Positions 23,164 through 34,069 of a stretch of DNA of 64,000 nt are shown here, piece by piece; position 1 is the first letter of the stretch, and every line of letters begins with the position of its first letter. A model generated the notes under the pieces. The model saw only the letters and a list, made by a program, of their open reading frames with translations, did no database searches and had not been told where the DNA came from. The translations under genes were made by a program, and so were the position numbers. The stretch comes from Toxonevra muliebris (lineage: Eukaryota > Arthropoda > Insecta > Diptera > Pallopteridae), in NCBI GenBank assembly GCA_963691655.1, contig OY829328.1, positions 8,274,204 to 8,338,203 of the forward strand, written 5' to 3'.

Positions 23164-23284
23164 ACCATTGTGATTTCATTTGCCGTTATTTACATTTCCC
23201 ACAAATACAATTACAAATTTCAGTGTGACCTCAGTCTGACTTTGAATGACAAGGGGTTACATCTTAGATTGCATCACACTGTTG

Positions 23285-23625
23285 CATACTAGCTCAGACT
23301 GCTTTTGACAGACCCTCAATTTAACTCTGATTACCTCTGACTGCCACTGGCTGCCCCAGACTGTCTCATAACAGCACATACTCAGACTGTCTTCGACTGC
23401 CTCTGACTATCTGAGGAATCTTTTGATTTTGATCAGACTACCTCAGATTTTCTCAGATTAACTCAAGCCGCTGTACTCTGTTTCAAGTTACAGCAAACTC
23501 AAACTGCATTAAATTTCCTCTTACTATCTTGGATTACATAGTTCTGCCTCAAACTTTCTGAATTTGACTGACACCGGCTGTTCTTGATTCCCTCATACTG
23601 GCTTAGATAGTCCCTGACAACCAGA
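23285..23625. repeat. Degenerate 10-bp array, CTCAGACTGC-like, locus 1
   Basis: The sequence is a run of diverged units such as CTCAGACTGC, CTCTGACTGC, CTCAGATTTT, CTCGGATTAC with a spacing close to 10 bp. The same motif forms arrays at 27762-27958 and 28440-29005. Confidence 0.75.
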
Positions 23626-26600
23626 ATTCTCAGAGAGATTGGGTATTTTGTTTTCGTTTAAGATGCTGAGGTCTCCAGGGAGAACCAGCATAGATGAGAA
23701 AGTGTGAATTGTGATAAACTGGGCGAGCAATAAATATTTGGAGCCACAAACCTCAATCATTTGAATTATCTGAAATTAACATTTGAACATTTCTTCTCTT
23801 TCTTTTACTATAGAAGAAATAAAAATGTATAGTTGTCTTAGCACTTTGAATTTATGTATTCATGAATATTTCATGCAAAAATGCAATGAAAAGTCAAATA
23901 TTTATGTATGTATGTGAGTTAAGAACATAAATAAAGAAAGAGCTGAAATTAATTGCATTCCTTTTAAAGTATATGCTCAAATATATTAAATCTTTTTAAT
24001 TTTTAACTTTTCAATTGCATGTCATGACGTTTTTATGTATTTATTTTAAAACAATAAATTACGCTGCCACCATACAACAAAATAAATTTCTGTATTTTCT
24101 CTTTTATTTTTAAAGAAAACAAAAGATAAATAAATACAAAATCAATTCACACAACACTTCTGAATGTTGTATACATTTTTATTAGTCCCGCTTACACCAT
24201 AAAGATCGTCCGAAAAATAAAAGCGAAGCGGAGAAAACAAAATAATGTCTTAGCCATTTGCAGAGTGAGTGCGTTTTTCTCACTAACCCAATTGAAATCA
24301 ATTATTATTATCAACACAATCGAGCAATGGCACTACAGCTACTACTTCACTATTCTATGCACTCACATATATGTACACACACATACACGAAAGTATTTCT
24401 TTTAAAGCTACCCCTAAACTTTACGCTATGCTCGTCCCATTTCCTATAATTCCCTCTACGTTTAATGTTTCTGTCTTTTTGCAACTATAAAGAATTTTGT
24501 AAGCTTAACGTCAACTTTACTTTGGATATATTTGATAGCAATGGCATCTCAAGGACATTTCTTTTAGATAACACATACATATGTACAAATATATAAATAT
24601 ATATGTACATATATACATACATATACAATATACATGTGGGCTTGTATGTATATACATATTTATATTGTTCAATACGTTTCACATGCATTATTGAACCACT
24701 TTTCTATCTTCACATCGTCGTGATACTCAGCGCTATAATTTCAGCTCCTTTCTTTCTGTTCTGTTCATTTCAGCTCATCACAACCCAATCGCTTTTATTG
24801 TATTTATGTAATATTTATAAGTTCTCCCGCTACATAAACACACACACACACACTCGTACATACATGAACACATATGTATTTGTGTTTGTTTGTATGTATT
24901 ATGTATAAACACCTATACCGCTATTACTTCTACAAAGTTTACTATGAATTCACTTTACTTTTGTCGTATTGTTTCTTTGCCTGTGCCTTTTGCATTTGCT
25001 AAACACTTCCTCCAATTTCATCTTCTTCTTCTTCAGTTTTCTATTTACGTTTGTCCATTGTGATGCTTTTCTTTCTCTCTGTATTTTCTATTGATTCCAC
25101 CTTTTTGTTCACGTACTCGTATCATTTATTGTCTTTGACGTTGAGCACCTGAGATTCTTTTTCAAATGTTTTTTATTTAAGCTTTTGCTAAATTGGCAAG
25201 AGGAAACTATTTTTCAACAGGTGTTTTCCGTTTGTTTGTATATTTTCTCATCATTCTCATTGTATGCGCTTCATCCTTTTATTCCCTTTCAATTTCCCTA
25301 ACTCTTTATCCTTATATGTTTTATATAAGTGTGTGTGTTGGCATTTTTCATAGTCGTTCTTTAATTTCGTTGTATGTTTTAAGTTTTGTGAATATAAACT
25401 CTTCGAAAGCAATTGGCTTATTGATTTTTTATATTATTGTGTTAGCGTACTTCTTAATATTTCAAAGAGAATTTTCATTTCTGAAGTTGGTGTCAATTTT
25501 TAGTTTGTATTAATCAAATATCATTAAATACACCAAAAAAACTAATGTAAAGTGAGAGTACTCGCGACCACGGCTTATGACTTGGGCTAATGAGCTTTAA
25601 GACAACGAAGCAAATTAAATTTCTAAAAATATTAGAAACTCTATAAAATTGTAACTATGGTAGCCGGCATTGAGAGTCTCAAACGGTCTGCTGGATTCTT
25701 AACCCTTAACTACTGTTGTTGGTCTGTGAGACATCATCAAAATATTTAAAGTGAATTATCTGTCTGTGATAATTCTAAAAAATATAATAAAACTTCTTGT
25801 TGCTGTTATAAAAAATTGTTTTTTTTTTTCATTTCAATATAAAACTAAAGAACTTTCAATAACATATATAATTAAAAAATATATGTATAATATTTTATTA
25901 ACATATTCTCGCAGACCAATATCAGTATTTACGTAATTTTTTTTTTACTATAGTACTTAAGGATTAACTCAACTTGAGTGAGATTACAAAAATATTTGCT
26001 AAGGTACGCCAATGATAGATTTTTACAGCTAAAATCTTTTTCTACACCATTTTTATGTAATATTACTAGTTAGTTGCACTAGCACAGACAAAAAAGATTG
26101 TTTTTTGATATGTAAACATCAATAGCCGCGCTATGAACAGATTTTACATAAGAGTGAAACGTCAAATTATTTGTTATGCCCAAAGGCTTGATGTTTTTAC
26201 CAAAAGAGCATGCTTCAATTCAGAAAATCAATTGTAATGCTCTAGTCCAGTGGCGTTAAAAAAGTTATTTCATTTATTCGAATCAAAAAAATAGTTCAAT
26301 ATGAATAACACAGGAGATAAGCAGAGAGGAGAGCCCTGTGGCCCCTCACTACAACCCTCCACTACTTTATTTACAAATAAAATAATAATAATAATACAGC
26401 ATACTTTCGGGGTGCAATTCCCTACACTTTACCTGGCGGTAAGAAAGTATATTTTAATAGCCACTATATTTACATATAAATTAATAAAAATACGGTATAC
26501 TTTTAGGATCATATTTTCAATAATATACAATAATGACATGGTCACAACAAATACCTCTATGTCTTCCACACTATTTACTAATAGCATGATTACAGCCTGT

Positions 26601-27761
26601 TTATTTATTTCATAATACTTACATATCTATAGATCTACGGCTTGTTCAGCTCCCCAGTCACTTCAACCTTGGTTGCAGCAATAAAAGTAGTTTAAACTAA
26701 ATTATTCAAAATTTCCATCACTTCACATTTTGAGTGTTTGTACATATATATGTACTTTAAAGTGGATTATGAAAAAATTGTTGTTGTACTCTTTTAAAAA
26801 TGGTTGTTTGAAGACATTAAGCCTTTTTGATGCCTTGGTGAGAAAACCTTAAAAATAAGAAGCGATTTTTTTGTTCTAGAATTTCGTAGTAAATTTATTT
26901 ATAAACATTGCTGCTATAACTAATTACAGCTTAGAAAATGAGTTGAAAAATTAGTATAAAATAGAGTTGCCATGATTCAAGGAAACATATTCGGAAAGCA
27001 AAAGTTTAGGTGTACGATTCGTCTGTCTCTGAACAATGGTCATTGGCTTATTTCATGATGATTCCCGAAAATTCAACTCTAGCGATTTCCGTCCGTGAGC
27101 TGTATCGTTTTGAAAATCTTTTAAAATCAACTTTTGCGCTGAAAATTTTTTTTATTTTTAGCCTAAAAAAAGCTCAAAAATTATAGACACCTAAAATAAT
27201 AAGGTCCTGCATCAAAATATTTGAAAAATCTGCTAAAAAGCGAATCAAAATATTTCGGAATTATTTAAATTTCCATAAAAATTATCACTAAAATTACAAA
27301 AAAAAAAAAAAATATCCTGAGTGGTTGAGCGAGTATTTGTGAGCTTTTATATACATCCTTTTTTTTTTTTTTTTGCATACCAAAGTTGATTTTTTGAGGT
27401 GTTTTTTTTTAAACGTTCTAGCTCATGAACAGTACCAGCGATTACATCAGTAATATTCAGGGAATCATAAAATAATTTTTGAAGGGATACAACAAAACCT
27501 TTTGTGTTTTGTTTGGAGTCCGATGCACTTTAATATATGTACATTACATTATGCATTAGCCACTATAAAAAGTTATGTTTTGTTTTGGGTTTTTGTTTTC
27601 TTTTTTTTTTGTTACCGTTACGCTTTCAAAATCATGAAAATTTATTAAGGTATTTTTTAAAAAATATATCAATGCAAATTTTTATTGAGTACAAAGATTG
27701 TAAAACAGAAACAATCAGATATTCTTTAAGAAAATTGGATCACTCTATTTCAATCTATTAG
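23626..27761. other. 4.1 kb without a recognised gene
   Basis: AT-rich with simple repeats: ATACAT-rich sequence at 24590-24660, CA repeat at 24837-24854 and TTC repeats at 25023-25036. Hydrophobic open frames at 25193-25513 and 26301-26615 are T-rich chance frames. A pol III-like or coding signal was not found. Confidence 0.5.
24837..24854. repeat. CA dinucleotide microsatellite
   Basis: About nine CA units. Confidence 0.85.
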
Positions 27762-27958
27762 TTAATGATTGGCTGTCTCAAGTTGCCTGAAATTGCCTCA
27801 TACTGCTTTAAACTGTCACTGCTTATCTGATTAGTTCTGCCACAGACTGCTTCGGATTGCTTCCTAGAACATGTTAATGCCTACGGCTAGCACTGACTCT
27901 GGCTGCCTTAGACTGCATCGAACTATCTCATACTCTCTTTAGACGACCTCGATTGCAT
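27762..27958. repeat. Degenerate 10-bp array, locus 2
   Basis: Very clear periodicity in the first 60 bases: CTCAAGTTGC, CTGAAATTGC, CTCATACTGC, TTTAAACTGT. It continues as CTTAGACTGC and CTCGATTGC units up to the SINE. Confidence 0.8.
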
Positions 27959-28125
27959 TAGACTTTTATCCAGAAGGTTGCGGGTTCGATTCCCGTCTTG
28001 GTCTGGTGGTTAATTCTCATAAACTTCTTATATTCACTATCGATATGAAGTGGATGAGAATTATAAGAATGTGTACAAGCACACACCTTGGTTGGTAATG
28101 GCAAAACCACCGAGCTGATAAAAAT
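27959..28125 (+). mobile_element. tRNA-derived SINE, family 1, copy B
   Basis: Begins with the 3' half of a tRNA-like head: GGTTGCGGGTTCGATTCCCG (27972-27991), a perfect B box within a paired T-arm. The body is TTGGTCTGGTGGTTAATTCT, TATCGATATGAAG and GGCAAAACCACC, shared with copy A at 7915-8095. The A box is missing, so it is 5' truncated. It sits between two blocks of the 10-bp array, implying insertion into the array. Confidence 0.65.
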
Positions 28126-28177
28126 TTGCCACACAGCCGTTCGGAATCGGCGTTAAACTGTAGGTCCTACCATCGCC
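28126..28177 (+). repeat. Dispersed-repeat segment downstream of the SINE
   Basis: CCGTTCGGAATCGGCGTTAA and ACTGTAGGTCC lie between the SINE body and the next tRNA-like unit. They look like part of the same composite repeat. Confidence 0.35.
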
Positions 28178-28247
28178 ACTGTGGTTTAGTGGAAGAGTGC
28201 CAGACTCTTATCTCTGGAGACCTGAGTTCGATTCTCGGCTTGGGTAT
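28178..28247 (+). ncRNA. tRNA-like unit (SINE head or tRNA relic)
   Basis: GTGGTTTAGTGGAAGAGTGC fits a D-arm/A box. CCAGA/TCTGG forms a 5-bp anticodon stem with an 8-nt loop. CTGAG-TTCGATT-CTCGG is a well-paired T-arm with a consensus B box. The acceptor stem is not paired and the anticodon loop is one base too long, so it is a tRNA-derived unit rather than a functional tRNA. Confidence 0.5.
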
Positions 28248-28439
28248 GTTTCTTATCTATCTTTCTTTCTCTCTGCCTTTCTTTCTTTCTTGGGGCTTTG
28301 GTACAATATATCTTATAGGTCGCAGTGCCTGACTTTTGAGTCGTCCTTCTTTCAAATAATAATACTCTCTTTCACTACCTCTGCCTGTTTCAAAGTACAT
28401 TATAATTATATTTTTCCAATTCGTATTACCTCAAAATAC

Positions 28440-29005
28440 TAATTACTGCCTCAGATTTCCTCGGATTAGCTCAGAACTCCCGACTCTACCCTAAGTAAAA
28501 TGACAATGACTATCTCGGATTGTCTTTGATTATCTTAGACTTTTTATAGCTGTCTCAAGTTGTCTCGTACCGCTTTGGTTAATGACTAGCTATCTCTGAG
28601 GAGCGATGAGTGTTAACCAGCTCAATAGGAAAATCCGGCGGACAAGCTGCCCAAACACCTTCAGATTGACTACCCCTGACAACCTCAGGCTGTCTATGAT
28701 TATCTCATACTACCTCATTCTCAGAATGCACCCGAATTCCTCGGATTGCACAATTCTGCTTCACGCAACCACTGACCTGAATGCCTTGGATGGCCTCATT
28801 CTATCTTGGATTGCCTCAGACAGACTGCCGTTAGCTGTTTCATACTATCTCACATCGCCTTATACTAGTTTCGACCACCTCCAACTCTTTCTGACTGCCC
28901 CAAACTATCTTTTTGAAACTACTTACCTTATACCGGCTTAGACTCCATTTAAGAACCTTAGACTATTCCTAGACTACTAAGGTTGCCTCAAACATCCTTA
29001 GACTC
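28440..29005. repeat. Degenerate 10-bp array, locus 3
   Basis: The longest array: CTCAGATTTC, CTCGGATTAG, CTCAGACAGACTGC, CTTAGACTAT-type units for about 560 bp. The open frame 28606-28941 is a product of the array lacking stop codons, not a gene. Confidence 0.75.
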
Positions 29006-29294
29006 TTCTGTTTGTCCCTTTTTATACCCGAAACTCTCGGAATACACCGTATATTAGTGTATACCGAACTCAGATTTCCATCTTGTTGCTCATGACTACA
29101 TATGACATATTCTATATAATTTAAAGGTAATAATTCTAACTTAAAAGTCGTAAAAAGGAACTTTTCCACCACTTTAAATTCCAGTTTGGGTTCACAAAAT
29201 AATGAATATCTTAAATGATATAAATTAAAAAATATATAAATTAAAATCTGTTTTTTCAATTAAAGTTTTGTTTATGGCGAGTTGAAAATATATA

Positions 29295-30165
29295 CCCCTT
29301 GATCAAAAAGTTCCCGGAATAACCACCATGTGGCGCTCCCATCGTTCCGATTTGAATTCTGTTAAGTTCGCACATCTGTTGTTTCTGTTCACTCTAAATC
29401 TTGGCGTCATAGCTTGACATTTGCGTTAAGTTACGTAGCCAAGAGTACATCTATCCCTGTGTGTTATTATTAAATTTTATTGTATTAAATTTTGCGTAAA
29501 AAACGGATTTAATGGTGCGCGAACATTGGAAATGTTGGAAAAGAGTTTCGGCAACGATTCTCTAAAGAAAACGGTCTTTTACCAGTAACACGAGCTGTTC
29601 AAAAGTGATCGAAGTCGAAGTGATCGAAGTCAATCGAAGATGATGAACGCAGTGGCACACCATCGACATCGAAAACCGACGTAAACGTTGATAAAGTTTA
29701 AGAAATTTTGATCAATAACTGAAAATTAATTATCAGAGAGTATTATTTGGACGTTATGAGGCGTTTGCGTGAAGCAATTCGCCGAAAGAGACCAGAATTG
29801 TGGACAAAAAACTCGTGGATTTTGCACCATGATAATGCATCGTCGCACAGTGCCATCATTATTCGTAATTTTTTAACGAAAAAGGCAACAAATACCATCC
29901 AACAGCCACCGAATTCACCTGGTTTAGCTCCCTGTGATTTCTTTCTGTTCAATCGAGTTAAAAAACCATTACGGGGAACGCGTTTCAGCAGCCGAGAGGA
30001 AGTAATGGAAAAATCGCAGGAAGCACTTCCAGGATTGGATCAAGCGCTGGCATAAGTGTGTTGCAGTCGATGGGGATTACTTTGAAGGGGACAATATAGA
30101 CTTAAATGAATAAACTTGTATTTTTAATTTTCTGAATCAATTCCGGGAACTTTTTGATCAAGGGG
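29295..30165 (+). mobile_element. Internally deleted mariner element with perfect ends
   Basis: The left end starts CCCCTTGATCAAAAAGTTCC (29295) and the right end is its exact reverse complement over 25 bp (30141-30165). TA dinucleotides flank both. At 871 bp it is shorter than the about 1.3 kb of complete mariners. The perfect identity of the ends indicates a relatively recent insertion. Confidence 0.9.
29511..30110 (+). pseudogene. mariner transposase remnants (deleted middle)
   Basis: N-terminal block at 29560-29735: ELFKSDRSRS, SIEDDERSGTPSTSKTDVNV and ILINN..KLIIRE, interrupted by stops. This is joined directly to the C-terminal catalytic block from 29747: LREAIRRKRPELW, HHDNASSHSA (second catalytic Asp) and LAPCDFFLFNRVKKPLRGTR (third Asp), 34 residues apart. 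A frameshift near 30025 precedes the tail HFQDWIKRWHKCVAVDGDYF. The segment carrying the first catalytic Asp is deleted. Motif style is close to the rosa-type mariners known from fruit flies; this is inference. Confidence 0.85.
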
Positions 30166-32335
30166 TAATCCATATGTTTTCTATTTCTAGATATATGAGA
30201 TTGGTATCATCACTGTTGATTTCAAAAATTTCATTTTTTTTTTAAAGTAATTTTAAAGAAAATTTTTCATTTAACTAATAGCAATAGATAAAATTTAAAT
30301 GTTACTTAAGCAATTTTAACCAAAAGCAATAAAAAAATAATAATGATATCTAAATGTTGCAAATATATTAAGTTACATCGAACACGTTCTGCTTTATATG
30401 TTACGTAAATACATTTAGAAAAGCGTATCACTAAAACCAACACTAACAACACCAACCAAAACAATAACAAATGACAAATAAATATCTATATGTATTTAGG
30501 TAGAAATAAAATGCGACGACACAATTGAATATTATTTTTATTATTATTATTTTTTTTTTTTTTGTGTGTATGTTTTAAAGATGAAAAGTATCCGGTTGTC
30601 ACATTCCATTCATCGCGTATACGCTGTCGTCAACGTAATCGCATTTGGTGTCCTCGTATTTGTCCGTAGTATTGAGTATACTGCGTTGTTAGTAGTATAA
30701 TAGTAGATATCCTTTTACGCATGAGGAATTTAAATTTAATTTCAAAAATACACGGGCACTTTATCTTTTCGAACGAACATACAAATATGCATACATACAT
30801 ATGTATATGTATTTATATCTATGTAAAAGTATATGTCACATATACACACATACGCACACACATATAACAAATGCCACTCCATTAACGCAACTCACACAGG
30901 CGTAAAAATTTGTTTCCTTTTTCCCAGATATATACATACACTTATATGAATGTGTTTTTCTTATATGTGTTTGTTTGTATGTACATATGTGTGTGCGTGC
31001 ATGTGAATTTCACTACTGGCACGCATTTCCTCTTTGGTTGCCTCTCAAATCTCACGTTTCATTTATTTTTTGCGTAATTTTTCCCCTCTCTTTTTGCCGT
31101 ATTTTGAAGTTAAAATAGTGTACGTTGCGTTGCTTTCGAGGATTATTATCAAAGCTTCGTATTAAGTGCAACAATAAATTCATTGCTAACTTTATTTACC
31201 TATTTGCTGTTTTCTTGCCTTCATTCTTTCTTTTTACTTATTTATATGTTTGTATCTACATATACGAGAGTATGCATGTATGTGTTAACTATAAAATGTC
31301 AAGGGAAAAACTTAAATAATTTCATGTGGTTTCTACTTAGTTTTGTTCATCTATGTATGCTTAAGGTGCTTAATATATGCAGTGAACGTAGTGTGACCAG
31401 TGAACATTTCTCCTGTATAAATTAAGTTAATCCAAGTATTTAAGTTTGTCAAACGTTGCTTACATCTTCTGGTTAGGTTTTCAAGGTGGTAGTTATATTT
31501 AGTGGTAGGTTGAATTTTTTTAAGATTACTGCTTTATCAGGGTTTATTTGACTTGATAGAGGTACATACTATAAAGTCAATATTTCTTTAGTTCAGGAAG
31601 ACTAAGTTTATTCAAATAGGGATTCAAGTTGTTTAGTGGGTAGGAAAGGTAGCGAATGACTTTTTGTCAATATTTCCCTTGTAGAGGGAACACAAACTCG
31701 TTATATACAAGTTAATATTGTTTTACATTGATTTGACTGAGATATAAACTAACCGGTAAAGGTAAGTGCTACTTGCACTCACAGTTGTAACACAACACGA
31801 CCCAAACCAACCAGCAAACTAGCTCTATCTTTTTTCTGATCATGCCCTGACAGTTAATCTGAATTACCATATTACCTTTTTGAATACTTATTTGCTTATT
31901 TGATTTTTTGTTGATCGTTGGAAACTTTTTGTATCCTTCCATTTGGAATGCACCAACACGCGCATTCTTTTGTTAAGATATTTTATAGTTTCTGAATTTC
32001 CTAAGTTTTGAAGTAGCTTTCCTATCACATTATTCTTTTTCATTGTTGGTAATCGTTTCCCCAATTCATGTCCTACTGCCACTTTCATGACTGGAAGAAG
32101 TGAATAATAATACTTCGATCATCCACGGAATTTGTCATTAATGTTTTAAATTATATTCTGCCAATTTTTAAATTTTAACCCCACATTGAGCTTTCCATAA
32201 GCCACTCCTTTCCTTAATAATAAATTGAATTGAATTGAATAATTGAATGAAAATGTTTTATTTTATTATTGTATTAAGTCACTAAAACAATATTTTATGC
32301 TGAGTTTGAAATGCAAAATGGACTTAAATTACAAT
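30166..32335. other. No gene recognised
   Basis: AT-rich intergenic sequence with a poly(T)/TTA run near 30535-30562 and TACATA/TATG-rich stretches at 30770-30990 and 31240-31290. Nothing coding. Confidence 0.5.
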
Positions 32336-34065
32336 TTGAAAATATCAGCCAGAACTATACGCAAGCGATTAAACGAAAAAAAAATATTAGGACGAATTAG
32401 CAGTCATGAACCCAACGGTCCGGTATTCAGTTCGCAAAACGATCCACTTGTACCTAGTGTTGATTCGATACCCACATAGTATCGATTCTTTTATTCATTA
32501 CTTGTATCGAATAAAAGTATCGATGCCTCCGAAAATATCGGAAAAAAGTATCGGGTATGAACTTGTATCGAATACTCGTTTAAATACACAAATTACACTA
32601 CTCAACACGAAATTGGTATCACGATGGCGTCCTCAGTATTTCGCCTATACATCATGTTTTTGAGATATTAAGAGTTGAAACACATGAATCATATAAAAAT
32701 GACGTATTAGCTGCCTGGCGTAAAGTAAAAGTTGTAGTTTGTTAAGTAGTTAACTTCTATGATATTTATTATATTTAGATACAAGTCGCTAGATAATTTA
32801 TAATAGCAGGAAAACAGACTAAAGCTTGTTAAAAATATTTGAATGAAAAGGTTTCAATATACATTATATTCTACATACATGGACGGCAATATTTTCTAGA
32901 ATTTCAATATTTTCTAGAATTGCAATATTAACTAAAATATTTTGAATATGCATATTGAATAATTCAGCAGTTTTGAATTATATTATTAATTGCTTAATCT
33001 CAATCTTAAATATTGTATAGCAATATTTCAGTTTTAGAAATCAATGTTTTCTAAAGTATCGAGTATCCGATACTGACTCTTTTTTTCGATACCAAGTAAA
33101 ATACTTATGGTATGGCATCAAGTAAAAAAAGTACTTGAATTAAATGAAAAGTATCGAGTATTTACTCGTATTTACTTGTATTAAATCATCACTACTTGTA
33201 CCAGCATTTTTGGAAAACGATTATTTGGAGCAATGAATCAAAATTAAATGTGTTTGGGATCGATGGATGGGTCATTTGTTAGGCATCCATCAAATACTGA
33301 GCTGGACCCAAAATTAACTAAAAAAAACTGTAAACCATGGGACCCTTGTGCAATGGTTTGGTGGTGTTTCACTTCATCTCGAGTTAGTCCAATTGCTTAA
33401 ATCGATAGCAAAATTACTGAAGAAAAGTGCAAAGGCATCCATAAAAATCATCTTCTTCGAAGATACGGTGAAAATTTACCTTTGGGTTGGATCTTTCAGC
33501 ATGATAACGACTCGAAACATACATATCGGGTCGTTAAGACTTTGTTAAATGAGAACAAAATAAAAATTCTCGAGTCGCCAGCCCAAAGTCCATATTTAAA
33601 CCATATTGAAAAGCTATAGAGTATTTTAAAAAAGGTCGTGGCAGCGCAAAAACCTTCAAATAAGGCTTCCTTATGGGGTATCATTCAGGAGGAATCGAAT
33701 CGAATCACTGCTGCCCAATGCTCTGGTACTACTTATTTGAAGAGATGTACAGAAATTATCAGGCAAAAATGGTTTTCACAAAATACTAACAGTACCAAAG
33801 ATAAAATTTCAGTTCAAAATTAAAAATCATCAAACTTATTATTTTTAAATATTTTTGTTTAGCATATGACTTAATTATATGACCGCAAATTGGAAAAATT
33901 TTACATATTTGACATTATAACTGTTTATTTCTTTTATAGTTTTAAATATTGAACTGTTATTTATTTATTTTATCGTTGGTGTTGTTTCTTTTCAATAGAA
34001 ATTTTATTTTTTTTTTTAAGTTTGTCTGTTCGTAAGTGTATGACTTAATTGTATGTCCACAAGTG
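32336..34065 (+). pseudogene. Tc1-like transposase split by another element
   Basis: N-terminal helix-turn-helix at 32336-32415: ISARTIRKRLNEKKILGRIS. The catalytic part resumes at 33205: FWKTIIWSNESKLNVFG, where the first catalytic Asp is Asn, then FQHDNDSKHT (second Asp) and a diverged NHIEKL in place of NPIENLW. The C-terminus reads LKRCTEIIRQKW near 33743-33780. The two halves are separated by the 32417-33204 repeat element, with about 25 codons lost at the junction. A Tc1-type end (CACAAGTG followed by TA at 34066) closes the element at 34065; its reverse complement starts CACTTGTGGACATACAATTA. The left end was not found. Frameshifts make it dead. Confidence 0.8.
32417..33204. mobile_element. 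Non-autonomous element with subterminal GTACTT/GTATCG arrays, copy 2
   Basis: Starts GGTCCGGTATTCAGTTCG, nearly the same as copy 1 at 19137. Degenerate ACTTGTATCGAATA and GTATCGAT units fill 32440-32590 and 33055-33200, with unique sequence between. It ends ACTTGTACCAG. It interrupts a Tc1-like transposase, which proves it is an insertion. Confidence 0.65.
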
Positions 34066-34069
34066 TACA

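Noticed and set aside
25193..25513. 106-codon hydrophobic open frame resembling a membrane protein
   Set aside because: It starts at TTG, is made of T-rich sequence and has no conserved motif; hydrophobicity follows from T-rich codons.
28178..28247. Functional tRNA gene
   Set aside because: The acceptor stem does not pair, the anticodon loop has eight bases, and no pol III terminator immediately follows; kept only as a tRNA-like unit.
28606..28941. 111-codon open frame
   Set aside because: It consists of the degenerate 10-bp array; a 10-bp period changes frame each unit and the motif simply lacks stops.
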